Made by a program: the position numbers and the translations under genes
Part shown: piece after piece, positions 19,351-29,623 of the stretch
How the letters are laid out: the number at the start of each line of letters is the position of its first letter
Position numbering within the stretch: position 1 is the stretch's first letter
Assembly: GCA_002499445.1 (NCBI GenBank)
Contig: DALS01000010.1
Span: 1 to 64,000 of the forward strand
Reading direction: 5' to 3'
DNA: 64,000 bases
DNA from: Methanosarcina sp. UBA293
Lineage (GTDB): Archaea > Halobacteriota > Methanosarcinia > Methanosarcinales > Methanosarcinaceae
Notes under the pieces: model-generated
What the model was told of the DNA's origin: nothing
Databases searched by the model: none
The model's input: the letters and a program-made list of their open reading frames with translations, nothing else

Positions 19351-19569
19351 ATGCTTCAAATCTATATAGACACCGAATATGCTCCGGAAAAATGCTCTCT
19401 CTGCAGTGGAACCGGATATGCTAATGGTGAAACTTGTGAAGGTTGCGGGGGACAGGGTGATGTGCTCGTTGCTCAGCCTGCAATAGCGTGCCCTCTCTGC
19501 AGCGGAACCGGAACTCTTGAAAATGGAACCTGCAGAGCATGTGGAGGAGGTGGCTGGGCTCTTTTTTGA
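19351..19569 (+). CDS. Stand-alone DnaJ-type zinc-finger peptide
   Basis: 72 aa almost entirely made of CxxCxGxG-type motifs: CSLCSGTG, CEGCGGQG, CPLCSGTG and CRACGGGG. These pair into two zinc sites exactly as in the DnaJ central domain, but there is no J domain or substrate-binding domain. An ATG follows GGTGAT. Such isolated zinc fingers act as small folding or redox adaptors in other systems; the role here is unknown. Confidence 0.75.
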   Translation: MLQIYIDTEYAPEKCSLCSGTGYANGETCEGCGGQGDVLVAQPAIACPLCSGTGTLENGTCRACGGGGWALF

Positions 19570-19580
19570 GACTGTTCTCT

Positions 19581-19661
19581 AAAAGGTATTTCCAGAGATT
19601 ATAGCTTTGAAAAGGTATTTCCAGAGATTATAGCTTTGAAAAGGTATTTCCAGAGATTATA
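19581..19661. repeat. 29-bp tandem repeat, about 2.8 copies
   Basis: The unit begins AAAAGGTATTTCCAGAGATT and repeats at 19581, 19610 and 19639 with essentially no change. It lies between two convergent genes. Confidence 0.8.
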
Positions 19662-19708
19662 GGATAAGAACGGATATTTTATATAGAATCTCAAAATTTT
19701 CCGGAAAG

Positions 19709-20311
19709 TCAATTGGATTTGTCTTTTCTTAAACCAGCTTTTTTTTCATCAGGAAGGCAGTTAAAGCAGGTTTCATAGTTTATGGATTTATATTTATTCC
19801 TACATTCAGGACAAAGGTTCATACCCCTGAGACTTGCAAAATGGCATCGTTTGCAGAGCACGATTGCGTTTGTAAGAGATTCGTATTCTTCTTTTGCTTT
19901 TTTAACCTCTTCTTTAATCATCTCTTTAATTCCGGTTTCTTCAAGCCAGTCATGATAAAGCTTTTTGAAATTTCCTTTTCCTGAGTCTTCAAGGAGAACT
20001 TCAATAAACTGTTCCTCAAGGTCAGTATGGTCAGATTCGATTTTATGTACAGTTGAAACTTTATGCCAGGCCGGATGACTTTTATGACGGTGTTTGCCTG
20101 TTGGGATATAATCGAACTTCTGGTATTTCTGTCTGTAAACCTCCTTGAACCTAACATATGCTGCACTGTAAATCTCTGAGCTTACCTGCGCCGGAGAAAA
20201 AGCTCTGGGAGTGTAAATACGTAGAGAGTCAGAAGTCCCACACCAACCACAGGTCTTGCCTTTGAGAAACTCTATTCTTTTTTCTTTCCATTCTTTTGTG
20301 TTGCGTTTCAT
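19709..20311 (-). CDS. HNH-like zinc-binding protein, uncharacterised
   Basis: 200 aa with several Cys pairs: CGWCG near residue 21, CKRCH near 153, CPEC near 168 and CFNC near 184. The first pair with LCKRCHFA resembles the zinc frame of HNH/McrA-type nucleases, and SDHTDLEEQ lies between them. The canonical central DHI/HNH signature is not clean, so catalysis is uncertain. A helical, Lys/Glu-rich segment separates the Cys groups. No partner gene is adjacent. It may be a nucleic-acid-binding protein rather than a nuclease. Confidence 0.5.
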   Translation of the reverse strand: MKRNTKEWKEKRIEFLKGKTCGWCGTSDSLRIYTPRAFSPAQVSSEIYSAAYVRFKEVYRQKYQKFDYIPTGKHRHKSHPAWHKVSTVHKIESDHTDLEEQFIEVLLEDSGKGNFKKLYHDWLEETGIKEMIKEEVKKAKEEYESLTNAIVLCKRCHFASLRGMNLCPECRNKYKSINYETCFNCLPDEKKAGLRKDKSN

Positions 20312-20480
20312 AAGCCACCTAAAGCAACTCTATAAAAATTGACACATTGAACATTAAGCATTAAAGAAAGTTCACAGGAATGCAATACTAACAGATACTA
20401 TATTCACAAGATTGTCATAAGAAGGATCATAAAACAATTCAGAAATTTCGAAAACAAAGATTCTTAAATAGAAGGACATC

Positions 20481-22559
20481 TCAGATTTTTAAGTTATTAT
20501 TCTCATTCCTGAAACAGATAGTGTAATTTGTTCCCCCATTCCTTTGAAGCTCAATACAGCCATTCATCTGTTCGACGAGAATATTTACAAGCTGGAGCCC
20601 AAGGGAATCGGTATTTCGAAAGTCAATTTCTTCTGGAAATCCTATCCCATTATCAGCTACTGTAAGTGTGCAATAAAAATCCTTGTTGTTTGTACACTCC
20701 ACTCCATCTGTATATTCTTTTATATCAGGACATTTATCACCGGCCTTGACATCACTCGATGGACAGCCTTTTTCTGAGTCTGAAATGCCGTATTTTGTGG
20801 CAAAAGTTTCATTTTTGCGAAAACTTATTTTAATTTCACCTTCCCTTTCAGAGGGAAAAGCATGCTTAAGGGCGTTTGATACAAGCTCATTTACAATAAT
20901 TCCAAGCGGGATCGCAATATCCATGCTCAGATAGACCTGCTCAAGATCAAGCTTAAGATTTATATTTTTGCTTCCTATCTTATAGGAACTGAAAAGGTCT
21001 GTGGTTAGCTTTTGCAGATAGTCTGAAAAATCAAGAGCATCTGCACTTTCGCTCTCATGGAGTTTCTCGTGGATCATTGCTATGGATTCAACACGGTTCT
21101 GGCTCTGCCTGAAAGCTTCAAGCACCTCTTTGTCATCAAATCTTTCTGCTTGCAGGCTAAGCAGGGATGAGATTACCTGAAGGTTATTCTTTATGCGGTG
21201 ATGGATCTCTTTTACTCGGATTTTGTCTATTTTTTCAAGAACTTCCTCAGCCATTTTACGCTCAGTGATATCATAAATCAGTCCCTGGAAATCTCCCTGA
21301 TTGCCGGATTTGCCTGAGATATTCTGGATGACTTCCCGAACCCATTTGATTTCCCCGTCTTTTTTCTGTATCCGATATTCGTTTTCAATAGTAAAATTCA
21401 GATTTAGCTTTAATTTCTCCCTTCTTTTAAGAATAACAGGACGGTCTTCAGGTATGATTATCTCCTGCCACTCTGTTTTTCCAGAAAGAAAATCTTGTTT
21501 TGAGTAACCTGTCATTGCCTCAACAGGACCATGTAAAAATATCAATTTAAAATCCTTATTGAGCTGGAATCCTATGCCCTGGAGATTTTGCATGAAGGAA
21601 TTATAACTATCTGGATTGTCCTTGTCCTTAATACCTCGATGCTCACTCAGATATCTCTTGCCTATCATTCTACAAATATGACTGTACTCGTCTCCAAAGA
21701 AAATAGCTTTCTGCCTGAAATCTTCTTCTCGGTGTTTAAGTTCCCTGAAAAGCAGACTGCAAGGTTCCTCAAAGCCTATATCTACAATTGCTATATAGAC
21801 CAGGTAAAAAGACAGCAATTTAAAGAAGAGGCTTATAAAGCTTGAAGCCTCGTCAATTTGATTGTAGTGTGTAAAGGACAGTTCCGCAAAGATTGTTAGA
21901 ACTATTGATGCTGAAAGCAATTGGAAGACTTTTTTTTCAAACCAGTGCCTGGTTACATACAGGAGAAATAGTGAGCAGAGAAATAAGAAAGAAATTAAGT
22001 ATCCACTTGTTACTTTGAACTGAGTAAATCCTGAACTCTGGATATAAGAAACTGGGAAATTCTGGGAAAAGAAGATTGAAACTAGGCAGGTAGCAGTAAC
22101 CACTGCGTATATTAAAAAGACTTTCCAGGCAAAACTTGCGCTTTCAAGGGTTCTGAAATTTCCTTTCTGATTCTCTCCAGCGTGTATCAGAAATAACGGA
22201 GCAACCAGAAAAGAGACGCTTTCCAGAAACCTTGCAACTATTTCAAGTTGAGCAGTAAGGTTTGTGTCAAATCCGGGAAATATCCCCATTCCATGGAATG
22301 CAAGCGTACTCAAAAAGTCAATGCTTCCGACAAAGAGGTAGCTGACCCCCAAAATTAAAAGATACCGATTCTCTAGTCTAGTTCTCGATTTCCAAACTAT
22401 GAGAAATATCACATACGCAATGTAGACGCTGAACAACTTTACAACTGTGTGGAAGAGGAGATAATTTTTAAGGCTAATTAAATAAAGCAAAGTGACTATA
22501 ATTATCCAAACTAAAATTTCATAGATACCTATTTTTAGTGCGTTTTCCCTAATGCCCAT
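20481..22559 (-). CDS. Membrane sensor histidine kinase (MASE3-PAS-HisKA_2-HATPase)
   Basis: 692 aa. The first 260 residues contain about seven hydrophobic segments in the MASE3 style (SIDFLSTLAFHGMGIFPGFD region, typical of methanogen kinases). A PAS domain follows (about 320-435), with a PAC end IQNISGKSGNQGDFQGLIYD. The phosphoacceptor region is IHHRIKNNLQVISSLLSLQ, with His453/454, placing it in the HisKA_2 group. The ATPase domain has NELVSNALKHAFP (N box), ADNGIGFPE (G1) and LGLQLVNILVEQMNG. No response regulator gene is next to it. The signal sensed is unknown. Confidence 0.88.
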   Translation of the reverse strand: MGIRENALKIGIYEILVWIIIVTLLYLISLKNYLLFHTVVKLFSVYIAYVIFLIVWKSRTRLENRYLLILGVSYLFVGSIDFLSTLAFHGMGIFPGFDTNLTAQLEIVARFLESVSFLVAPLFLIHAGENQKGNFRTLESASFAWKVFLIYAVVTATCLVSIFFSQNFPVSYIQSSGFTQFKVTSGYLISFLFLCSLFLLYVTRHWFEKKVFQLLSASIVLTIFAELSFTHYNQIDEASSFISLFFKLLSFYLVYIAIVDIGFEEPCSLLFRELKHREEDFRQKAIFFGDEYSHICRMIGKRYLSEHRGIKDKDNPDSYNSFMQNLQGIGFQLNKDFKLIFLHGPVEAMTGYSKQDFLSGKTEWQEIIIPEDRPVILKRREKLKLNLNFTIENEYRIQKKDGEIKWVREVIQNISGKSGNQGDFQGLIYDITERKMAEEVLEKIDKIRVKEIHHRIKNNLQVISSLLSLQAERFDDKEVLEAFRQSQNRVESIAMIHEKLHESESADALDFSDYLQKLTTDLFSSYKIGSKNINLKLDLEQVYLSMDIAIPLGIIVNELVSNALKHAFPSEREGEIKISFRKNETFATKYGISDSEKGCPSSDVKAGDKCPDIKEYTDGVECTNNKDFYCTLTVADNGIGFPEEIDFRNTDSLGLQLVNILVEQMNGCIELQRNGGTNYTICFRNENNNLKI

Positions 22560-22650
22560 TATGTTTAGCTACCCCCGTTCCACCTAAGCCAGAAGGGATA
22601 ATCGGCTTCTTATAAAGTTGAATTTACTTATATCGAACTTGTTAAACCTC

Positions 22651-22750
22651 AAAGTGACTTTAATAATGTTTAGACTTACAAAGTGATTTTAATAATGTTT
22701 AGACTTACAAAGTGACTTTAATAACGTTTAGACTTATAAAGTGACTTTAA
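22651..22750. repeat. 29-bp tandem repeat, about 3.4 copies
   Basis: The unit AAAGTGACTTTAATAATG... begins at 22651, 22680, 22709 and 22738 (period exactly 29) with one or two substitutions per copy. It lies upstream of the histidine kinase gene. Confidence 0.8.
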
Positions 22751-22976
22751 CCCCGAGTCCGATTTATACTAAGACTTAATGCAATTTTAGATCTAAAATA
22801 ACTTACAAGATAGCGGAAAGGGAAGAGAAAAACGCATCGCAAAAAAGAGATTAAGAAGTCCGGAAGTTCCATATCCTGTCTACCATATCCCCAATACAGC
22901 AACTAGAGAATGCTCCCGCAGGCGTTCGGTTCTGAACAGGATCGATGGACTCCAGGCTTTTTATTTTAAATCATAT

Positions 22977-23039
22977 ACAACTCACTTCCCAACTCCTACA
23001 ACTCACTTCCCAACTCCTACAACTCACTTCCCAACTCCT
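22977..23039. repeat. 21-bp tandem repeat, three exact copies
   Basis: Three identical head-to-tail copies of a 21-bp unit beginning ACAACTCACTTCCCAACT, at 22977, 22998 and 23019. Confidence 0.85.
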
Positions 23040-23356
23040 GAATAGAATATGGACGTAAATTATTTTAAATTAATTATTCAAAATATTGCCCGTAAAAAAA
23101 AAGATAGTTAACGGTAAAAAATTTCAACCCTATGATAGAATTTCTTGTTATATCTGGTTAATACAGCTGGGAAAAATTGGATAAACCTTTTCAAATTTTT
23201 ATTCTCCCTGGTTTTTACTTTAATAAAAGCATAATTATAAATTTTCAAGCTTAAATTTTATACTCTATACGTTTAAGGGTTTGAATAGATATACTATAAA
23301 TTAGTATGGCTTTTATAGTAGCAATTAATCCAATTCAATAGGGGTTGAGGGTATAA

Positions 23357-24016
23357 ATGTCACTTTTTAATGATAGAGTGGATGCCGGAAGAAAGCTGGC
23401 AAAAGACCTTTTGAAATATGCAAACCGCTCAGATGTGTTGATACTCGCACTCCCGCGTGGTGGAGTTCCAGTGGCATTTGAAGTCGCAAAGGAACTGAAT
23501 GTAAAAATGGATGTGTTTATAGTACGGAAACTGGGAGTGCCCGGTAATGAAGAACTGGCTATGGGGGCGATCGCCTCAGATAATATCCGTGTACTGAATG
23601 AGGATGTTGTCATGTCATTTCAGATACCAGAACGGGTAATTGATACGGTGGCTGAGAAAGAGCGCAGGGAACTCGAACGCAGGGAACGCGCTTATCGTGG
23701 AGATAGACCAAAACCTGAGATAGAAGGCTCGACTGTAATTTTGATAGATGACGGACTTGCTACAGGTGCAACAATGCGTGCAGCTGCAGCTGCCCTTAAA
23801 ACCAAAAATCCGGCAAAAATAGTAATTGCGGTGCCCACGGCTGCACCTGATACATGCGAAATTTTCAGAAAGGAAGTCGACGAAATAATTTGTTTAGCTA
23901 CTCCTGAACCTTTCTATGGGGTTGGAGCCTGGTACGAAGATTTCAGTCAAACCACTGACAAAGAAGTCTGTGAACTTCTAGATAAAGCAGCGAGCTTTCA
24001 ACCAAAGCTGCAATAA
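23357..24016 (+). CDS. Phosphoribosyltransferase-fold protein
   Basis: 219 aa. The PRPP-binding loop is clear: VILIDDGLATGATMRAA at about 132-148, with two acidic residues preceding TGAT. An N-terminal stretch ILALPRGGVPVAFEVAKEL and the DVFIVRKLGVPGNEELAMGA region (quoted in pieces: DVFIVRKLGV, NEELAMGA) are those of the COG1926 family. Proteins of this family are often fused to, or encoded beside, dienelactone-hydrolase-like proteins; such a gene follows at 25699. The acceptor base is unknown. GAGGG precedes the ATG. Confidence 0.82.
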   Translation: MSLFNDRVDAGRKLAKDLLKYANRSDVLILALPRGGVPVAFEVAKELNVKMDVFIVRKLGVPGNEELAMGAIASDNIRVLNEDVVMSFQIPERVIDTVAEKERRELERRERAYRGDRPKPEIEGSTVILIDDGLATGATMRAAAAALKTKNPAKIVIAVPTAAPDTCEIFRKEVDEIICLATPEPFYGVGAWYEDFSQTTDKEVCELLDKAASFQPKLQ

Positions 24017-24067
24017 ATAGATAGCTAAAACCTTATATTTTAAAGTAACAGGCTAGGGAGGCAACAG

Positions 24068-25516
24068 TTGTCACGGGTTAAGAAGCTTACTATTCTTCAA
24101 ATGAATGATAGTCATGGATACATAGAGCCTCATCCCGAACTTTACTGGCAAGGCAATCAGGAGCTCTTCAAAACCGCTGGCGGGTATGCACGTATTACAG
24201 GTTTGTTTAAACAAGTTCGTGAAGAAAACCCTGATGAGGTAATAGCACTTGACAACGGAGACACTATACATGGGACCTTTCCGGCAGTAAATAGCAAAGG
24301 AAATTCTTTTATACCCATTTTAAATAAAATGGCTTTTGATGCGATGACTACCCACTGGGAGTTTGCATACGGCCCAGACCACTTTAAAGAATTTTCCGGT
24401 AAACTTATCTATCCTACACTTGCAATCAACTGCTACGAGAAAGCCAGTAACAAATTGTTTTTTCCTCCTTATTGCGTGATTGAAAGGAGTGGGTTACGCC
24501 TGGGCATAGTTGGTATTGCATCTAATATCGTTGATAAAACCATGCCTGAGCATTTTAGCAAAGGGATTTACTTTTCTCTGGGTAATCAGGAGCTACCTGC
24601 ATTTATAAATGAATTGCGTAAGCATGAAAAAGTCGATTTGGTTATTGTACTGTCACATTTGGGCTATCCTCACGATCTGAAACTCGCTCAAGAAGTAAAA
24701 GGTATTGATGTATTATTGAGTGGGCATACTCATAACCGCCTATATCATGCAGTAACGAGCAATGGAACTATAATAATGCAATCTGGTTGCCACGGCTCGT
24801 TTATTGGAAGATTGGATTTGCAAGTAGAAGATGGAAAAATTGTAGATTTTAAACATGAACTGATAAACATAGACGAGACAATTAAAGCAGACGAAGAGAT
24901 AGAATTAATAATCAATAATTTGATGAGACCTCACAGAGAAATGTTAAGTACTGTGGTAGGGTCTACCCAAACCTCACTTAATCGTTATCGAGTTTTAGAA
25001 ACTACAATGGATAACCTACTTCTACAGTCTATGGCCTACGTCAGTGGAATAAACTTAGCCTTCTCCAATGGATGGCGCTACGGTGTTCCTATACCTCCTG
25101 GTCCAATAACAATGAATGACCTCTGGAATATTATTCCTACCAATCCTCCCATTTCAACATGTGAGATAACAGGATCCGAACTATGGGAAATGATGGAAGA
25201 TAACCTGGAGAAGGTGTTTTCGCGTGACCCTTATCAACAAATGGGCGGATACGTCAAACGTTGTCTCGGTTTAAATATTTATATTAAGATAGAGAATCCA
25301 GCAGGTAAAAGAATACAAGAATTTTATGTTGACAAGGAAAAAGTTAATCCCGAAAAAGTTTACCAGTCCTGCTTTGTAACTTCACAGGGAATACCTGAAC
25401 GTTATGGGAGAAAGCGTAAAAATATTGGAGTTACTGCTATTGAAGCACTCAAGCTATATCTGGCAAAATATAGCCCTGTTACAGTAGAAATGATGGATAC
25501 TATAGTCCCTATCTGA
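24068..25516 (+). CDS. Metallophosphoesterase / 5'-nucleotidase (UshA-type)
   Basis: 482 aa starting at TTG 24068 after GGGAGG. The calcineurin-like metal site shows D14 and H16 in MNDSHG, DNGDTIHG, LSHLGYP and LSGHTHNR. The C-terminal 5'-nucleotidase domain starts around residue 300, with ISGINLAFSNGWR-like and GPITMNDLWNIIP segments. Unusually, the family motif GNHEFD is replaced by TTHWEFAYG (about 94-102), so the usual metal-ligand Asn is absent. There is no signal peptide, so it should be cytosolic. It is 51 bp after the phosphoribosyltransferase, suggesting nucleotide turnover in one operon. Confidence 0.83.
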   Translation: MSRVKKLTILQMNDSHGYIEPHPELYWQGNQELFKTAGGYARITGLFKQVREENPDEVIALDNGDTIHGTFPAVNSKGNSFIPILNKMAFDAMTTHWEFAYGPDHFKEFSGKLIYPTLAINCYEKASNKLFFPPYCVIERSGLRLGIVGIASNIVDKTMPEHFSKGIYFSLGNQELPAFINELRKHEKVDLVIVLSHLGYPHDLKLAQEVKGIDVLLSGHTHNRLYHAVTSNGTIIMQSGCHGSFIGRLDLQVEDGKIVDFKHELINIDETIKADEEIELIINNLMRPHREMLSTVVGSTQTSLNRYRVLETTMDNLLLQSMAYVSGINLAFSNGWRYGVPIPPGPITMNDLWNIIPTNPPISTCEITGSELWEMMEDNLEKVFSRDPYQQMGGYVKRCLGLNIYIKIENPAGKRIQEFYVDKEKVNPEKVYQSCFVTSQGIPERYGRKRKNIGVTAIEALKLYLAKYSPVTVEMMDTIVPI

Positions 25517-25698
25517 TTTCTATTCTCACTCTATGCTGGTGGACAGGAAGAAAATGAGTAAACCTAAAAGAAATCTGTTGTCTACGTTTCATAAGAAGAT
25601 CGAGATTATTTACTGGATATAAAGTTATAATTGTATCACACAAAGAAGCTGTTTATCAAACAAAAAAACGGTATTTTGCCTATTATAAGGGGGATAAT

Positions 25699-26397
25699 AT
25701 GAAAGAATTATCGAAAATGGGGAAGAAAAGCATGGAAGTCCAGATTCCAATTGGGCCAATTTATCTTAACGGAAACTTGGACATTCCAGAAGGAGCAAAG
25801 GGAATTGTTGTTTTTGCACACGGCAGCGGGAGCAGTCGTTTCAGTTCTCGGAACCGATATGTTGCTCAGGAACTTCAGAAAGAAGGGCTTGGAACATTGT
25901 TATTTGATCTGTTGACAGCTGAGGAAGAGAGAATTGACATGGTAACGGCTCACCTCAGGTTTGATATTGACCTGCTTGCAAATCGGCTTGTTGACGTAAC
26001 AAACTGGCTTTTAAGCAATCTTGATACAAAAAAACTCAATATAGGTTATTTTGGAGCCAGTACTGGGGCTGCAGCCGCGCTCATAGCTGCAAAAGAGCAT
26101 GCAAATGTTGTAATGGCTGTAGTTTCCAGAGGGGGAAGGCCCGATCTGGCTGAAAACGCCCTACAGGACGTAAAGGCGCCGACCTTGCTTATTGTAGGTG
26201 GGGAGGATTTTCAGGTAATAGAGATGAATGAATGGGCATTAAACCAATTGAAAGTAGAACAAAAAGAACTTAAGATTGTTCCCGGTGCAACTCATCTTTT
26301 TGAGGAACCAGGCACTTTAGAAGAAGTCGCAAATCTGGCTGGAGAATGGTTTAAAAGATATCTTCTGGAAGAAAAAGACAAGCTAATAGCAGACTGA
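25699..26397 (+). CDS. Alpha/beta hydrolase, dienelactone hydrolase family
   Basis: 232 aa. Visible features are the oxyanion-region VVFAHGSGSSRFS, the nucleophile elbow GASTG (Ser at about 122) in YFGASTGAAAAL, the acid GGEDFQV, and the catalytic His in GATHLFEEPG. It is a soluble serine hydrolase of DLH type; its ester substrate is unknown. The ATG follows GGGGGAT. The link to the upstream phosphoribosyltransferase is by family precedent and proximity; there are 182 bp between it and the nucleotidase, so it may have its own promoter. Confidence 0.82.
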   Translation: MKELSKMGKKSMEVQIPIGPIYLNGNLDIPEGAKGIVVFAHGSGSSRFSSRNRYVAQELQKEGLGTLLFDLLTAEEERIDMVTAHLRFDIDLLANRLVDVTNWLLSNLDTKKLNIGYFGASTGAAAALIAAKEHANVVMAVVSRGGRPDLAENALQDVKAPTLLIVGGEDFQVIEMNEWALNQLKVEQKELKIVPGATHLFEEPGTLEEVANLAGEWFKRYLLEEKDKLIAD

Positions 26398-26481
26398 AAA
26401 ACCAGATATAAAGAAGATAAATGGACACACTAGTCAATAAGGAAAACGTTTTTTCCAGCTTTTTGTATTCGTTCTCCCTAA

Positions 26482-27648
<1,167 letters not shown>

Positions 27649-27754
27649 AGATAAGTAAAGATAAAGTAGAAAGTAGATATCAGGAAATTCCTTAAAATCA
27701 AAAACGCCAGCAAGTCAGTAAAAAGGTATAAAACGACAGCAAAAAGGTATAAAA

Positions 27755-28573
27755 ATGAGAGCTTCAATTCGGAAAATCAGTAAATTTGAGCCTTTGACTT
27801 TCATATTTTCCCTTTTACTGCTTGTTCTTTTTCTTTTTATATCCATAACTCTTTCAAACATGATTATCAGGCAGATCTTTGACGATTTTGAGGGACTTGT
27901 CAAAGCTGTGGAAAATCGCGCTGTAATAAGTTCTATTTTTCTCTCGCTTTATGCAGGCTTTCTGGCAACCCTTGTTGCCCTTATTCTCGGAGTACCTGCG
28001 GGTTATATTCTTGCAAGGTTCGATTTTCCCGGAAAAAGCCTGGTTGAGAGTATTATTGATGTGCCTGTTGTAGTTCCGCATACTGTCGCAGGAATCGCCA
28101 TTCTTACAGTTTTCGGGTCAAAAGGGCTTATTGGCGGCCCTCTTGAAGCTTATATACAGTTTCGGGATGCACTACCTGGAATCGTGGTTGCAATGCTTTT
28201 TGTGTCCCTGCCTTATCTGGCCAATTCTGCAAGGGAAGGTTTCAAAAGCGTTGACCCAAGGCTTGAAAACGCAGCTCGATCTCTTGGCGCTCCTCTCTGG
28301 AAAGCTTTTCTCTTTGTAACCCTGCCACTTTCAGCAAGGCATATTTTAATAGGGGCGATCATGACCTGGGCAAGAGCTATAAGTGAATTCGGAGCTGTTG
28401 TGCTTATTGCCTACTATCCCATGATAGGACCAACCCTTATTTATGACCGTTTTCTTTCCTATGGAATGTCTGCATCCAGACCTATAGCTGTACTGCTTAT
28501 ACTGGTAATGCTTTCGATATTCATAGTAGTAAGAGTCCTTTCTGCAGGCTGGAGTATATATGATAGAGATTGA
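27755..28573 (+). CDS. wtpB: Tungstate/molybdate ABC transporter, permease
   Basis: 272 aa with about six membrane segments and the ABC permease EAA loop, AARSLGAPLWKAFLFVTLP, that docks on the ATPase. It follows wtpA by 106 bp, and its end overlaps wtpC by 14 bp, indicating translational coupling. Confidence 0.92.
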   Translation: MRASIRKISKFEPLTFIFSLLLLVLFLFISITLSNMIIRQIFDDFEGLVKAVENRAVISSIFLSLYAGFLATLVALILGVPAGYILARFDFPGKSLVESIIDVPVVVPHTVAGIAILTVFGSKGLIGGPLEAYIQFRDALPGIVVAMLFVSLPYLANSAREGFKSVDPRLENAARSLGAPLWKAFLFVTLPLSARHILIGAIMTWARAISEFGAVVLIAYYPMIGPTLIYDRFLSYGMSASRPIAVLLILVMLSIFIVVRVLSAGWSIYDRD

Positions 28574-29609
28574 GTCCCTCTCAAGAAAATGGAAAAATTT
28601 TACTCTGGAGAAGTTGAGCCTTAAAATTGAGATAGGAGAATATTTTGTAATCCTCGGACCTACGGGAGCCGGAAAAACCCTTCTTCTGGAGTTAATAGCA
28701 GGTTTTCACTCCCCAGACACCGGGAAGATTTTGATTGGCGGAAAAGATGTAACCCACCTGCCTCCTGAGAAACATGATCTTGTTTTTGTATACCAGGACT
28801 ACTCGCTTTTTCCTCACATGAGTGTGGAGAAAAATATCGAATTTGGCATGCACATGAAAAAAATAAAATCAAAAGAAAAGCTCTTTGAAATCGCCAGAGA
28901 CCTGAAAATAACTCATCTTCTTGATCGGTATCCTCTCAAGCTTTCAGGAGGAGAACAGCAGAGAGTTGCCCTTGCAAGGGCTCTTGTGACTGATCCAGAA
29001 GTTCTGCTCCTTGACGAGCCCCTGAGCGCACTCGATCCCAGGACACAGGAAACTGCTAGGGAACTGCTCTCTACTATCCATAAAAACAAGGAAAGATTGA
29101 CTGTGCTACATATTACACATGACCAGACCGAAGCACGAATAATGGCTGACAGAATCGCAATAATAATGGATGGAAAACTTATGCAGGTAGGGACTCCGGA
29201 AGAAATCTTCGAAAAGCCGGTTGACAGTCAGGTAGCCAGTTTTGTAGGGTTTGAAAATATGCTGAGTGGCAGGGTTATCTCAGCAGACCGTGGACTTTTA
29301 AGAATTGAAACCAGTGAGATGATTATCGAAGCTTCAGGGGATATTGAGGTAGGGAGCCAGGTACATGCCCTTCTCAGACCTGAAAACATAGTTTTAAGTA
29401 AAACTTCGACAGATTCCAGCGTCAGAAACTCTTTACAGGGCAGGGTTACAGAAGTCTGGACGCTGGGAGCTCTTGTCCGGGTGAAAGTTGACTGTGGTAT
29501 TCTACTTAATGCCCTGATAACCCGGCAATCGGCAGAGGAAATGAATATTCTTCCTGGAATTTCGGTTTATGCCCAATTCAAGGTAAGTTCTGTCCATGTG
29601 CTCCGGTAA
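28560..29609 (+). CDS. wtpC: Tungstate/molybdate ABC transporter, ATPase
   Basis: 349 aa. Walker A GPTGAGKT (33-40), Q-loop VYQDYSLFPHM, signature LSGGEQQRVALARAL, Walker B VLLLDEPLSALDP and switch HITHD are intact. A C-terminal TOBE-like regulatory region (about 230-349) may bind oxyanion and inhibit transport. It powers the WtpB channel. It is coupled to wtpB by overlapping frames. Confidence 0.92.
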   Translation: MIEIESLSRKWKNFTLEKLSLKIEIGEYFVILGPTGAGKTLLLELIAGFHSPDTGKILIGGKDVTHLPPEKHDLVFVYQDYSLFPHMSVEKNIEFGMHMKKIKSKEKLFEIARDLKITHLLDRYPLKLSGGEQQRVALARALVTDPEVLLLDEPLSALDPRTQETARELLSTIHKNKERLTVLHITHDQTEARIMADRIAIIMDGKLMQVGTPEEIFEKPVDSQVASFVGFENMLSGRVISADRGLLRIETSEMIIEASGDIEVGSQVHALLRPENIVLSKTSTDSSVRNSLQGRVTEVWTLGALVRVKVDCGILLNALITRQSAEEMNILPGISVYAQFKVSSVHVLR

Positions 29610-29623
29610 AAGGTGAAAAATCT

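Larger units (their letters stand above)
22560..23356. other. Repeat-bearing intergenic region without genes
   Basis: About 800 bp between divergent genes. It holds two separate tandem arrays (annotated individually) and otherwise AT-rich DNA. No RNA gene or convincing reading frame was seen. Confidence 0.5.
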
